Shown here: in pieces, positions 27,284 through 36,246 of the stretch
Position numbering within the stretch: the first letter of the stretch is position 1
How the letters are laid out: every line of letters begins with the position of its first letter
Assembly: GCA_963734955.1 (NCBI GenBank)
Contig: CAVTJO010000012.1
Location: 248,001-312,000, forward strand
Reading direction: 5' to 3'
Length of the DNA: 64,000 nt
DNA from: UBA11986 sp963734955
GTDB lineage: Bacteria; Bacteroidota; Ignavibacteria; UBA10030; UBA6906
The notes under the pieces: model-generated
The model's database searches: none
Told to the model about the DNA's origin: nothing
The model's input: the letters and a program-made list of their open reading frames with translations, nothing else
Translations under genes and position numbers: made by a program

Positions 27284-28186
27284 TTAATGAGACGCCCCCT
27301 TGAGGACATCGAATGCGTGGATTATCCAGGGCAAGAGAACATCCAGTGCATCATTTACTCCCCCCTCCGACCCGGGGAGGTTCACGATGATTGTTTTGCC
27401 GCGAACTCCCGCTACACCTCGGCCCAACATGGAAAACCGCGTCCGTTCCTGACCGTGAGAACGGATGAACTCCTCAATCCCCGGAAGATCACGCTGCAAA
27501 ACTGTTGACGTGGCTTCGGGAGTCACATCCCGGGGTCCGACACCGGTTCCGCCCGTGGTCAATATAAGGTCAGCCGTGTCGCATAGCGCTATGAGGTGCT
27601 CTTCAATCTGGTTCTGGTTATCAGGGAGTATTGTGAAATCGATGACAGGAAGTCCAATTGACTCGAGACGCTCCTTGATCGCTTTGCCGGAGCGGTCTTC
27701 GTTGACCCCCTGGGAAACTCTGTCTGAAATCACAAGGATACCGGCCTTGATATGCGCGGCATCCGTAATCGTTAGATCTGACTTCCCGCCCATCTTCTCA
27801 ATCAGTCTGATCGAGCCGATTTCCATGTTGTCATCGATTACCTTGAGCATATCATAAAGCGTGAGTGCCGCGGTCGACGCCGCCACAAGAGCCTCCATTT
27901 CAACTCCCGTCTTCCACACAGCCCGCACCTCCGTAAAGAAATGGACCGACGAATCCTTGACCTCCGCCTCAACACCGACGAAATCAAGCGGCACCTGATG
28001 ACAGTAGGGAATAAGCAATCCTGTATTCTTCGCAGCCTGGATTGCCGCGACCTTTGCCACACCGAGAGGATCAGCTTTGGGCACGTCGCCGGACCGCAGT
28101 GCCGCAATTGTCTCCGGCAGGCAATGAACAACACTTGCAGCCCGCGCTATTCGCAGTGTGTTTGGCTTTCGCGATACATCTTTCAT
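27284..28186 (-). CDS. moaCB: Bifunctional MoaC-MoaB/Mog molybdenum-cofactor protein
   Basis: 300-aa fusion. Residues 1-150 are MoaC, cyclic pyranopterin monophosphate synthase. They start MKDVSRKPNTLRIARA and include PKADPLGVAKVAAIQAAKNT, PYCHQVPL and KTGVEMEALVAASTAALTLY with MIDK-type IRLIEKMGGKSDL. Residues 155-300 are a MoaB/MogA molybdopterin-binding domain (GILVISDRVSQGVNEDRSGK, LILTTGGTGVGPRDVTPEAT, GVRGKTIIVNLPGS). The two steps lie at different points of cofactor synthesis, so the fusion couples early ring formation with later adenylylation. Such MoaC-MoaB fusions are known in Bacteroidota. MoeA is encoded 22 bp upstream on the same strand. Confidence 0.9.
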   Translation of the reverse strand: MKDVSRKPNTLRIARAASVVHCLPETIAALRSGDVPKADPLGVAKVAAIQAAKNTGLLIPYCHQVPLDFVGVEAEVKDSSVHFFTEVRAVWKTGVEMEALVAASTAALTLYDMLKVIDDNMEIGSIRLIEKMGGKSDLTITDAAHIKAGILVISDRVSQGVNEDRSGKAIKERLESIGLPVIDFTILPDNQNQIEEHLIALCDTADLILTTGGTGVGPRDVTPEATSTVLQRDLPGIEEFIRSHGQERTRFSMLGRGVAGVRGKTIIVNLPGSEGGVNDALDVLLPWIIHAFDVLKGASH

Positions 28187-28208
28187 CTAACCGGTCCAGA
28201 ACTATAGC

Positions 28209-29414
28209 TTACAAAAATTCAATTTCGACGGCATCACCCCTTCGCAGTGCGTTCTGTTCCTCGGGGACGACAAGCAGGCAATTTGCCTTGGAGAGTGAAC
28301 TCATCGCACCTGAACTTTGGATACCGGTCATTGTAACGTGTAGCTCACCCTTCTGTTGACGCGCGATTCCACGCAAGTAATGGCGCTTGCCATCTGTCTT
28401 CACAAAATCCTGGTCAAGTGTTGCCGTGTGCCGCATGGGCAGCACATCTTCACGTCCGACCATCTTGCGAAGGGCTGGCCTGACAAACTGAAGAAATGTC
28501 ACCCCTGTTGAAACTGGGTTACCGGGGAGCCCAAACACGAGCGTATTCCTATGTTTGCCGAAAACAAGCGGCATCCCCGGCTTAATGTTCACCTTCCAGA
28601 ACTTGATCTCTACCTCCAGATCCTCAAGAACTCTCTTCACATAATCGTACTTCCCCACCGAAACTCCCCCCGTCACAAGCAGAACGTCGTTACTTAGTGA
28701 TTTCTTGATCCTGTTGCGCAGGTGTTCTCTTCTATCGGGAACAATTCCCAACAACCGAGGATCACCGCCCTCACAATGCACATACGCAGCAAGCATCAAC
28801 GAAGTGCCATTGCGAACCTTACCTTTCGATGGTCTGTCCTCAACCTCCACAAGCTCATTACCGGTGGCAAGAATCGCCACCCTCGGTTTCTTATAAACCC
28901 AAACGTTTGTATGTCCAATCGATGCAAGGACGCCGATTGAACCCGGGGTTATCCGCCGGCCAATATGCAGCACAACTTCACCCTTTCTGATATCTTCCCC
29001 ACGCTTTCGCACGTGCTGACCGGGCTTGATCGAGCCCGTGAACCGAGCCCGTGAGCCACCCAGAATTGTGACCTGTTCGATTGGTACAACGGCGTCGGCA
29101 CCTCCGGGAATAATTCCGCCGGTCATAATGCGGACGGCCTGGCCAGATCTCATCTGACCTTCAAACGTATTCCCGGCACTGGATTCACCGGCAATCTTCA
29201 GAGTGCGGGGCCGGCTTTGCGTTGCGCCACGCAGCGAGGATGAAGCAACAGCGAAGCCATCCATCGAGCTGTTGTCAAAGGATGGCACATCCTCCCTCGC
29301 TTTCACATCTCTCGCGAGCGTTCGCCCAATGACTTCACTGAGATCCACCTTCTCTGTCGAGAGTAGCGGAGTGTTTTGCAGGATGACTTGAAGTGCCTCT
29401 GAAGCGCTGATCAT
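28209..29414 (-). CDS. moeA: Molybdopterin molybdotransferase
   Basis: 401-aa MoeA, which inserts molybdate into adenylylated molybdopterin. ATG 29414 starts the usual MISASEALQVILQNT. A GTG 57 bp upstream is in frame but has no better ribosome site. Family motifs are DVPSFDNSSMDGFAV, SSAGNTFEGQ, AVRIMTGGIIPGGADAVVP, VAILATGNELVE, VLLVTGGVSVGKYDYV and NTLVFGLPGNPVSTGV. The C-terminal beta domain is complete (HYLRGIARQQ, SSLSKANCLLVVPEEQ). It is followed at 22 bp by moaCB, making a two-gene cofactor operon. The window holds no molybdoenzyme, so the user of the cofactor is elsewhere. Confidence 0.93.
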   Translation of the reverse strand: MISASEALQVILQNTPLLSTEKVDLSEVIGRTLARDVKAREDVPSFDNSSMDGFAVASSSLRGATQSRPRTLKIAGESSAGNTFEGQMRSGQAVRIMTGGIIPGGADAVVPIEQVTILGGSRARFTGSIKPGQHVRKRGEDIRKGEVVLHIGRRITPGSIGVLASIGHTNVWVYKKPRVAILATGNELVEVEDRPSKGKVRNGTSLMLAAYVHCEGGDPRLLGIVPDRREHLRNRIKKSLSNDVLLVTGGVSVGKYDYVKRVLEDLEVEIKFWKVNIKPGMPLVFGKHRNTLVFGLPGNPVSTGVTFLQFVRPALRKMVGREDVLPMRHTATLDQDFVKTDGKRHYLRGIARQQKGELHVTMTGIQSSGAMSSLSKANCLLVVPEEQNALRRGDAVEIEFL

Positions 29415-29490
29415 TTTGTTTGAAAGGAGAGGGTAGCGGTCGAACTCTCTACGAATCTGGAGAATCTGCACTTAAAAAGCAATCGGCTCA

Positions 29491-31029
29491 CTATTCCTTG
29501 GATTTGAATGCGCGTCCCCCCGTTGGCCGCAGATTCTTATCGGCCTCCTTGCCATACCGTACGATGATCTCAGGAAGGTCCCGGATATCTTTCAGCGTGG
29601 TTCTGAAATTGACGATGCACGCTCTCAACAAGAACTTGCCATCCACGATTGCATTCGACAGAAACGCCTCTCCGCCCCGTTGCAGGCTGTCCAGGAGTTC
29701 AGCGTTCAAGGCGTTCAAGTACTCTTCTGACTCCTTTTCCACCGCGCGCAGGTCTTCCGGCACGTACCGGAACGTGGTGATACTCAGCCCTTGAGTGAAC
29801 TGTTCAAGCTGAGGGTGCTCAGCTGCAAGTTTGTGCAATTCCTTCGCAAGGGAGATATCTGTTCCGATCAACTCCTCATACCCTTTCCGACCGGCGTGCC
29901 GAAGGGCGAGCCAGACCTTCAGGGCGCGAAAGCCGCGCGAGTTCTGAGGGCCATACTCATGAAAATTCACCGGTGGCTCACCTCCAGTCTCATCGAACCT
30001 GTAGTACGGTGCGTGAAAACTGAACGTCTCCTTCAGCAATTCCGGCCTCCGCACCAGTGTGCAGCCGGCCTCAAGAGGAGCATAGAGCCACTTGTGAGGA
30101 TCAACCGCGATCGAATCTGCAGCTGACAGACTTTTCAGATCAGTGGGGGCATCGGGAAGAATCGCTGCAAAGCCACCATACGCTCCATCAATATGGAACC
30201 AAAGTCTATGTTCGCGACAAATCGCAGCAAGCTCCGGCAACGGGTCAATCGCTCCTGTGCTGACAGATCCTGCGGTGCCAATCACCATCAGAGGGAGAAT
30301 GCCGCGCCGCGTATCTTGCTCAATCCTTTCGCGCAATACGTCCGGCTTCATCCGCAGTTGCCGGTCAACAGAAATCCACCTGATTGCCGATGTCCCGAGG
30401 CCGACCATGTCGGTCGCTTTCTGCAGCCAGCCGTGCGTTTCCTCAGACGCATAGATACCGACTGATGGCTTCCCATTCCATCCATCTGCCCGCAAGTTCC
30501 ACGGGACCTGCGCATGGCATCCAACAATAAAACCTACAAAATTTGCCATGTTGCCGCCGCTTACCAGCAACCCACCGCATTCATCAGGATAACCCAGCAT
30601 CTGCGCGATCCACTGAATGGTCTGCCGTTCGATCTCAGTGGCAACCGGAGAGAGGTTGTACGCTCCAACATTGGGATTGATCGAGGCAGCAAGCAGATCA
30701 CCCAACACACCAATGGGGGCGGCTGATGATGTTATGTACCCCCAGAATTTCGGATGGCCATTGAAGAGTGAATGATCAACAAGAAGAGTGGAGATTTCCC
30801 TGATGAGAGTTTCCGGATCGGTTCCATTGAGCGGTACGGAGTCGGTTCCCAGGATACTCCTGATGACTTCCGGAGGCTCACCTTTTGTCACAAGTCGGGA
30901 AGGAAGGGTGTCGAGGAGGTTGCCAGCACGTTCGATGATGGCTCGACCGAGCTCCGTGAATTCATCGGATCCAATGTAAAGAGGAGATGAACGGGCAAGA
31001 GCCGGGTCGGGAGCGGTCACGTCTTTCAT
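29491..31029 (-). CDS. Group II PLP-dependent amino-acid decarboxylase
   Basis: 512-aa decarboxylase of the aromatic-amino-acid/glutamate group (fold type I). I use ATG 31029; a GTG at 31041 is also in frame. Family features are HPKFWGYITSSAAPIG, VSGGNMANFVGFIVGCHAQV, YASEETHGWLQKA, the substrate-side HIDGAYGGFA, and the PLP-binding lysine in SIAVDPHKWLYAPLEAGC. The C-terminal domain is complete (LRACIVNFRTTLKDI). Such enzymes convert amino acids such as tryptophan, tyrosine, glutamate or aspartate into amines, and specificity cannot be read from sequence alone. It lies 76 bp upstream of moeA on the same strand but has no known link to molybdenum metabolism. The 219 bp upstream of it hold nothing I recognise. 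Confidence 0.87.
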   Translation of the reverse strand: MKDVTAPDPALARSSPLYIGSDEFTELGRAIIERAGNLLDTLPSRLVTKGEPPEVIRSILGTDSVPLNGTDPETLIREISTLLVDHSLFNGHPKFWGYITSSAAPIGVLGDLLAASINPNVGAYNLSPVATEIERQTIQWIAQMLGYPDECGGLLVSGGNMANFVGFIVGCHAQVPWNLRADGWNGKPSVGIYASEETHGWLQKATDMVGLGTSAIRWISVDRQLRMKPDVLRERIEQDTRRGILPLMVIGTAGSVSTGAIDPLPELAAICREHRLWFHIDGAYGGFAAILPDAPTDLKSLSAADSIAVDPHKWLYAPLEAGCTLVRRPELLKETFSFHAPYYRFDETGGEPPVNFHEYGPQNSRGFRALKVWLALRHAGRKGYEELIGTDISLAKELHKLAAEHPQLEQFTQGLSITTFRYVPEDLRAVEKESEEYLNALNAELLDSLQRGGEAFLSNAIVDGKFLLRACIVNFRTTLKDIRDLPEIIVRYGKEADKNLRPTGGRAFKSKE

Positions 31030-31260
31030 TTCAGATTCCACATAGCTTGTGATTGATCCTTAAGGGCCATATTAAGGAGTACAAGGAAGAGGTACCGAAT
31101 GGTTCGGTCAGTATTCACATTGGCAACCACGCACTATCGTCCGGAGCAACATTGAGGGAAAAGGCGATGTGAAAGAACTGAATGCACCAAAATAGGTGCG
31201 TACGGTAAAAGAATCAAGGATTGTTTTTGGGGAGTGAGGGCGGAGAAGCCCGAAGGCTGA

Positions 31261-31839
31261 CTAGCGCGGCGCGTGCATGTGAATTGGCGTTTCAATTGAA
31301 GACCGACACAAGGGGCAGAATTCCTGGCCCTTCAGGTCAAGGTCTTCGACATAGGAGGCGGCGTGCATTACGCAATATTGGGTGGAGCAGTGGACGAGCC
31401 CAAGCGAATGACCGACTTCATGGATGGCGACTTTGCGAATGCGATCGAGAACCAACGAACGATCAGGTGGAAGACCATACAACTCATTGCGGAAACGGTG
31501 ATAGGAAACGACGGCCACGGTTCCCCCCAGCTCCGCTTCACCAAAGACATACGTGAGAATCTGGATAAACAGATCGTGGGGCGTAACACCGATCACTTGG
31601 ACCTGCTGGCGACGATGCGAGGGGTTGCCGTGATGAGCCTGCTTCCCAATTTGGTTCAGATGGTTCAGGATCGCGGTGGAATTGTACTGACCACGGCGTT
31701 CATCATAGAAGCGATCAATCGAGATTGCTTGATTCCGGACAGCCACGGTAACCCCGAACGCCTCCCGCAGTGCAATACACAAGCTCTCAAGTACATCCGA
31801 CTCCGCACTCCCGAGCGGTTGGATGTCGATCGCCTTCAT
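31261..31839 (-). CDS. Archaemetzincin-family zinc metalloprotease
   Basis: 192-aa protein with the complete archaemetzincin signature. HEVGHSLGLVHC gives zinc-binding H140, E141, H144 and H150, and is followed by C151, C156 and the FCPLC pair (C175, C178), which form the family's second structural zinc site. The met-turn methionine is in CVMHAAS. The length matches bacterial and archaeal members. Archaemetzincins are probable aminopeptidases or endopeptidases whose bacterial role is unknown, and no signal peptide is present, so it should be cytoplasmic. Its ATG overlaps the stop of the NtrC-type regulator by 4 bp (ATGA at 31836-31839), so the two are translationally coupled, which suggests it takes part in the signalling pathway rather than in general proteolysis. 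Confidence 0.92.
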   Translation of the reverse strand: MKAIDIQPLGSAESDVLESLCIALREAFGVTVAVRNQAISIDRFYDERRGQYNSTAILNHLNQIGKQAHHGNPSHRRQQVQVIGVTPHDLFIQILTYVFGEAELGGTVAVVSYHRFRNELYGLPPDRSLVLDRIRKVAIHEVGHSLGLVHCSTQYCVMHAASYVEDLDLKGQEFCPLCRSSIETPIHMHAPR

Positions 31840-33182
31840 TTGTTCCGTTTCAGGCCGAACTTCTGGATCTTGTGGTACAACGTTACGCGATCGATATCCA
31901 GAATTGCTGCACTACGACTGATATTCCAGCCGGTTTCCGCGAGCACTTCTTCGATATACTTGTGCTCGATATCCTCAAGTTTCCTGCCATTTACCCCCGA
32001 GGATGCCTGCGTCTGGAGCGGGAGATGATCTTTTTCAATCATCGGTCCGCAACTTACCACCACAGCTCGTTCGACGGCATTCTCTAATTCGCGGACATTG
32101 CCCGGCCACTCATATGCCTTGAGGGCAAGCATGGCATCGCGTGTGAAGCCTTCCAGGCTCTTGTTCATTGAGCGGGCATACTTCTCCAGAAAGTAGTGAG
32201 CGAGTTTGGCAAGATCCCCCTTCCTGCTACGGAGCGGAGGGATTGCAATCGTGAACACGTTCACCCGGTAGAAGAGATCTTCTCTGAACGTGCCATCCTT
32301 CACCGCTTGCTCCAGGTTTTTATTTGTCGCGCAAATAACCCTGAAATCCGATTTGAGCACTTCGCTTCCTCCAACACGGGTGAATTGTTTTGTTTCTATC
32401 ACCCTGAGCAAATCCATTTGCGTCTTTACGTCGATGTTCCCGATCTCATCAAGGAATAACGTCCCGCCATCGGCAAGTTCCACCTTCCCTTTTCGTCGGT
32501 ATTGCGCGCCAGTGAATGAACCCTTTTCATGCCCAAAGAGCTCGCTCTCCAGGAGCGTCTCCGTCATCGCCCCGCAGTTTACCGTTACCAATGGAAAGTA
32601 CTTCCGGGGGCTCCGGTTGTGAATCGCACGGGCAATGAGTTCCTTCCCCGTTCCGCTCTCTCCGCGAATCATCACCGTCGTATCTGTTGGGGCAACCGTC
32701 TGCACAAGCTCAAGGACCTTGGTAATTTCCGCGGAATCTCCGACGATCTCGGTCCCGGCAGTAAGTTCCGTGACAGCATCCTTCAGCCGCTGGTTTTCTT
32801 TCAACAGCTCCTGTTCTTGAAGCACTTTATCGATGAGGTGATCGAGGTAGTCGGGATCAATCGGCTTCGTGATATAATCATAGGCACCATCCTTGAGGGA
32901 CTTGACTGCAGTGTCGACAGAGGCAAACGCTGTAATAATCACCACCGCAATATGCTTATTCACCTCCTTCACACGGTGAAGCAACTCAATCCCATCCATT
33001 CCGGGCATCTTGATGTCGACTAACATGACATTCCAGACATTCGACTGCAGCTTCTTGAGGGCACAAGCTGCGTTGTCAGCAACATCGACGCGATATCCCT
33101 CCTCGGCAAACCATTTCGACAGCGACTCCCGTACGATCAGTTCATCGTCAACAACGAGAATTCCAACATCATTCTTATTCAT
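31836..33182 (-). CDS. NtrC-type sigma-54-dependent response regulator
   Basis: 448-aa regulator. The receiver domain is residues 1-120 (VVDDE, phospho-acceptor in MLVDIKMPGMDG, Lys in ITKPID). The AAA+ domain is about 140-375, with Walker A GESGTGKE, the sigma-54 contact loop ESELFGHEKGSFTGAQ (GSFTGA for GAFTGA), Walker B GGTLFLDEIGNI and sensor EWPGNVRELENAVERAV. A Fis-type helix-turn-helix ends the protein (YIEEVLAETGWNISRSAAIL, DRVTLYHKIQKF). All parts needed for ATP-driven sigma-54 activation are intact. The upstream histidine kinase gene (18-bp gap) is its likely partner. The likely targets are the HybA/HybB/GcvH-like genes just upstream, although I found no convincing -24/-12 promoter there. 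Confidence 0.93.
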   Translation of the reverse strand: MNKNDVGILVVDDELIVRESLSKWFAEEGYRVDVADNAACALKKLQSNVWNVMLVDIKMPGMDGIELLHRVKEVNKHIAVVIITAFASVDTAVKSLKDGAYDYITKPIDPDYLDHLIDKVLQEQELLKENQRLKDAVTELTAGTEIVGDSAEITKVLELVQTVAPTDTTVMIRGESGTGKELIARAIHNRSPRKYFPLVTVNCGAMTETLLESELFGHEKGSFTGAQYRRKGKVELADGGTLFLDEIGNIDVKTQMDLLRVIETKQFTRVGGSEVLKSDFRVICATNKNLEQAVKDGTFREDLFYRVNVFTIAIPPLRSRKGDLAKLAHYFLEKYARSMNKSLEGFTRDAMLALKAYEWPGNVRELENAVERAVVVSCGPMIEKDHLPLQTQASSGVNGRKLEDIEHKYIEEVLAETGWNISRSAAILDIDRVTLYHKIQKFGLKRNK

Positions 33183-33200
33183 GTTTGTACTTCCTTTGCT

Positions 33201-34838
33201 CTATTGCAGTACTGCCTGTTCCAGTTCATGCACGTTTTGCCTGACAGGAAACTCAAGGGCAAATGTTGTCCCCTTTCCCTCTGCCGAATCCACGAGAATG
33301 GTGCCATGATGGCGTTGTACAATCCCATACACGACAGCAAGACCGAGACCCACTCCCTTTCCTTCCGACTTGGTCGTAAAGAACGGCTCAAAGATATGTC
33401 GCTTCACATTATCATTCATGCCGCATCCTGTATCGCTCACCCGCAAGGTAATCGTTTCCGTGTTTTCCGGTCCATCCGCCGTAATGCGCAATTTGTTGCC
33501 GGGCTTCTTGCACGACGGATCAACCATGGCCTCAATTGCATTGGACACCAAGGCGATCAGTGCCTGCTGCACCTGATCCGCATCGCACTCCATTTCGAGC
33601 CCTTCGGGGCATGAGACGTCAACCTCGATCGAGTTCATTTGTGCAAGGTGATTCATCAGCATCACACAGCGATTAATGATCGCTTTTATCTGCACCATGC
33701 CAAACGATCCTCCACGCTGACGCGCAAACACGAGCAGGTTCTTCACGATGTTTCCACATCGAAGTGCTTCATCAGCAACGAGCTTAAGCTCATCATACAT
33801 CTGGTCCTGATCTTTTGGGGAGAGGCTTGCGCGTTTGAGCCGCTTCATCATCAGCTTTGCGAACGTAAGGATTCCCTCAAGGGGATTGTTGAGCTCATGG
33901 GCGACGGTCGCGGCAAGACTGCCTAGCGAAGCCATTTTCTCCACGGTGACAATATGTTTGTGTGCCCGCTCGAGGTCTTTTGTCTTTTCCTCCACCTTCT
34001 GCTCGAGTGTTTTCGACCACGCGGTGTTTTCATCCTTCGCCCGCGTGAGATCCTCCGTCATGCGGTTGAATGTTCTCGCAAGCTGGCCAAACTCGTCACG
34101 CGATCTTATCTCAAGTTTCTGATCAAGTTCCCCCGACGAAACCTTGGTCATGCCGGCAATCAACCGCTTCACAGGGCGATTGAGAACGACCCATATAAAC
34201 CCCCCCGACACGGTCGAGATAAGCAGAACTGCAGCAAACGAGTAGAGAAGGAGCTGGTTGCGACTCTCGGCGAGATGATTGTCCACCTGAACAAGAGACA
34301 TCTTAACATCGAGAACCCCCAGGATGGTCTTTGACTCCGGGTGGGCGTGGCAGGAAGCTTCCGAGCACTGGCGCTCGTTGCGAATGGGTGTAATCAGACC
34401 AAGCACGCGATCGCCATTCGGTTTCGTGAAAATCCGGGTGAGCTGGGGTGTGGACTTGGAGACAGCCTCGAGGCGTGCCGACGCATGGCAGCTGACACAC
34501 GCTTCCGCATTCAGGTCGACCTTGGTGGTCACGTCCCCCGATATCGTGGCAAAGACCACTTCTCCTTGCTTGTTGTAGATCCTGATATCCTCGAACCCGG
34601 GTTGCCCACCAACGGAGGCAATAATATTGTGAACGTCTTCCTTTTGATTGAGCAGCATGCTATGGCGGGTGGAGCGGGCTATGAGATCGCTTGCCCGCGA
34701 CGCACTCGCAATTACGCTCTCCATGATGTGTGATTGCTGGATGCGCACCGCAGCAAATGTCAGCGCAAACAGAATGATCGTCTGCACTGAGACAATCAAC
34801 AGGAAGAGCTTTGAAGCTATTGTCCGCATGAGTTTCAT
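33201..34838 (-). CDS. Sensor histidine kinase with c-type heme-like periplasmic domain
   Basis: 545-aa membrane kinase. Two membrane spans (about 10-32 and 196-219) flank a periplasmic domain. That domain carries a heme-c motif CVSCH (C114-H118) and a second, longer one, CSEASCH (C158-H164, C-x4-C-H), so it probably binds one or two covalent hemes and senses redox state or a gaseous ligand. HAMP follows (RPVKRLIAGMTKVSSGELDQ), then a coiled coil, the phospho-acceptor His box VAHELNNPLEGI (H314), and the ATPase domain with N box SNAIEAMVDPS and G boxes DTGCGMNDNV, GKGVGLGLAVVYGIV. AGGA lies 6 bp before ATG. It is followed by its NtrC-type regulator. Heme-c kinases of this type are known in anaerobic respirers, and a link to electron flow through HybA/HybB is a natural inference. 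Confidence 0.88.
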   Translation of the reverse strand: MKLMRTIASKLFLLIVSVQTIILFALTFAAVRIQQSHIMESVIASASRASDLIARSTRHSMLLNQKEDVHNIIASVGGQPGFEDIRIYNKQGEVVFATISGDVTTKVDLNAEACVSCHASARLEAVSKSTPQLTRIFTKPNGDRVLGLITPIRNERQCSEASCHAHPESKTILGVLDVKMSLVQVDNHLAESRNQLLLYSFAAVLLISTVSGGFIWVVLNRPVKRLIAGMTKVSSGELDQKLEIRSRDEFGQLARTFNRMTEDLTRAKDENTAWSKTLEQKVEEKTKDLERAHKHIVTVEKMASLGSLAATVAHELNNPLEGILTFAKLMMKRLKRASLSPKDQDQMYDELKLVADEALRCGNIVKNLLVFARQRGGSFGMVQIKAIINRCVMLMNHLAQMNSIEVDVSCPEGLEMECDADQVQQALIALVSNAIEAMVDPSCKKPGNKLRITADGPENTETITLRVSDTGCGMNDNVKRHIFEPFFTTKSEGKGVGLGLAVVYGIVQRHHGTILVDSAEGKGTTFALEFPVRQNVHELEQAVLQ

Positions 34839-34857
34839 GCATTCCTGGAGTAATAGA

Positions 34858-34928
34858 ATTGGCGGATTCCACCGTGTTGAAATAATTCACAATTCATGCC
34901 AGATGCTGGCATCGGTGGATCCGCCAAT
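34858..34928. repeat. 71-bp nested inverted repeat in the leader of the kinase gene
   Basis: Left arm 34858-34873 (ATTGGCGGATTCCACC) matches the reverse complement of 34914-34928 except for one extra base. Inside lies a second perfect repeat (34896-34901 with 34907-34912). It ends 19 bp before the kinase ATG. It could be an activator-binding site, a leader RNA hairpin or a remnant of a small mobile element. No T-run follows, so it is not an obvious terminator. Confidence 0.6.
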
Positions 34929-35024
34929 CCATTGACGAATAGCACATTCCGATTTTCAGAGCACGAAGTCTTTTTTCAAATCTGGCAAAGAGCCTTTCAG
35001 TTTCTTTCAGGAATGACAACCGGG

Positions 35025-36236
35025 CTATGCCCGCGAATTCGTCGACGCAAGGGCAGAGCTCTCCTCGAAATGAGGCAGCGCGGCTCTCCCAACCTCAATA
35101 TCAGGGACGTGGGTTTCGTGCGGCATTGCTCCGAACACGTCAAAGTACTTCGCAATGAATGAGAACGCAACAAACCCAAACGCAACAAGGCCGAACGTGA
35201 TCGACAATTCCTCCCATGAAGGAATGTACGTCCGCGTCGGCCATTGCTCCATGCTCGTGATTGCAGTATTCAACCTGTGAGCAACAAACCCAAGCAACAC
35301 GAGGACTGAAGAATAAAACAGTCCGGTCTTGCTTGTCCTGATCTTCGCAAATAGCAGCAGCACGAGCGGGACCAATACCCCGATCACCACTTCGACCAGA
35401 AACATGAAGCTCTGGTAGCCGGGTTCAAATACATAGTGCAGTGCATCCCTGCTCATCAGGTCCTGGATGCGCACAGTGAGATACAACGCCAGCACGACAA
35501 CCACAACTTTCGCCAATTGTGAAAGAAGAGGCATCTCAATTTCGCGTCCGAATGCGCGAGACGATAGGAATGATTCAAAGATCGTCATACACAATCCGGC
35601 AGCGACGCATGAGATAATGAAGAGAAACGGGATGATGTTGGAATACCAGAGAGGGTGCATCCTCACCGGAATAATGAGAAAGAGCGAGCCAAGCGATGAC
35701 TGGTGGAGTGTCGATAACACAACGCCCAGAACTACGAGCGGTATTGTGATTGTCTTGACCACCTTCAACGCCCGTCGAAGTTTGAAACGCTCAAGCACCA
35801 CCGGACTGAATTCCAGTGCAAGAACTGTAGTATACAGCATGACACACCATGCCACTTCAAACATCACGGAATGCGGATTCCAGTAGATGATGGCATGCCA
35901 GATGGCCCATGGGCGACCTAGATCAGCCATGAGACCTGCAATGACTAGGAGATAACCCAGAAACGCCGTCAGGATTGTCGGGCGGAGGATCGGGCGGAAC
36001 CTCTCGATATTGAATATATACACTATCGCTGCAACCGTGAATCCGCCGGCCGCAAGGCCGACACCAACAAGAATGTCGAACCCGATCCACAGTCCCCATG
36101 GAAATGTATCGACAAGATTGGTGGTTGCGCCAAGGCCCCGGCTGAAGCGTTCAACTGCAGCCAGGAAACCAACAACCATCAGCACAACCGCAACAACCTT
36201 CCAAAAAGTAAGTTTAAGAAGTCCTGGGAATTTCAT
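35025..36236 (-). CDS. HybB/NrfD-type quinone-interacting membrane protein
   Basis: 403-aa polytopic protein with about ten hydrophobic spans and no bound-heme signature. It belongs to the NrfD/PsrC/HybB family (WKVVAVVLMVVGFLAAVERF, FPWGLWIGFDILVGVGLAAG, WNPHSVMFEVAWCVMLYTTV, LSTLHQSSLGSLFLIIP, MHPLWYSNIIPFLFIISCV). These subunits exchange electrons between a ferredoxin-like partner and menaquinone. ATG 36236 has AAGGTG upstream and removes an unlikely basic N-terminus of the longer frame. It begins 10 bp after the HybA-like gene. No NiFe-hydrogenase subunits are nearby, so it is annotated by family only and hydrogenase function should not be assumed. The C-terminal 35 residues are hydrophilic. 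Confidence 0.88.
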   Translation of the reverse strand: MKFPGLLKLTFWKVVAVVLMVVGFLAAVERFSRGLGATTNLVDTFPWGLWIGFDILVGVGLAAGGFTVAAIVYIFNIERFRPILRPTILTAFLGYLLVIAGLMADLGRPWAIWHAIIYWNPHSVMFEVAWCVMLYTTVLALEFSPVVLERFKLRRALKVVKTITIPLVVLGVVLSTLHQSSLGSLFLIIPVRMHPLWYSNIIPFLFIISCVAAGLCMTIFESFLSSRAFGREIEMPLLSQLAKVVVVVLALYLTVRIQDLMSRDALHYVFEPGYQSFMFLVEVVIGVLVPLVLLLFAKIRTSKTGLFYSSVLVLLGFVAHRLNTAITSMEQWPTRTYIPSWEELSITFGLVAFGFVAFSFIAKYFDVFGAMPHETHVPDIEVGRAALPHFEESSALASTNSRA

Positions 36237-36246
36237 ATTACTCACC

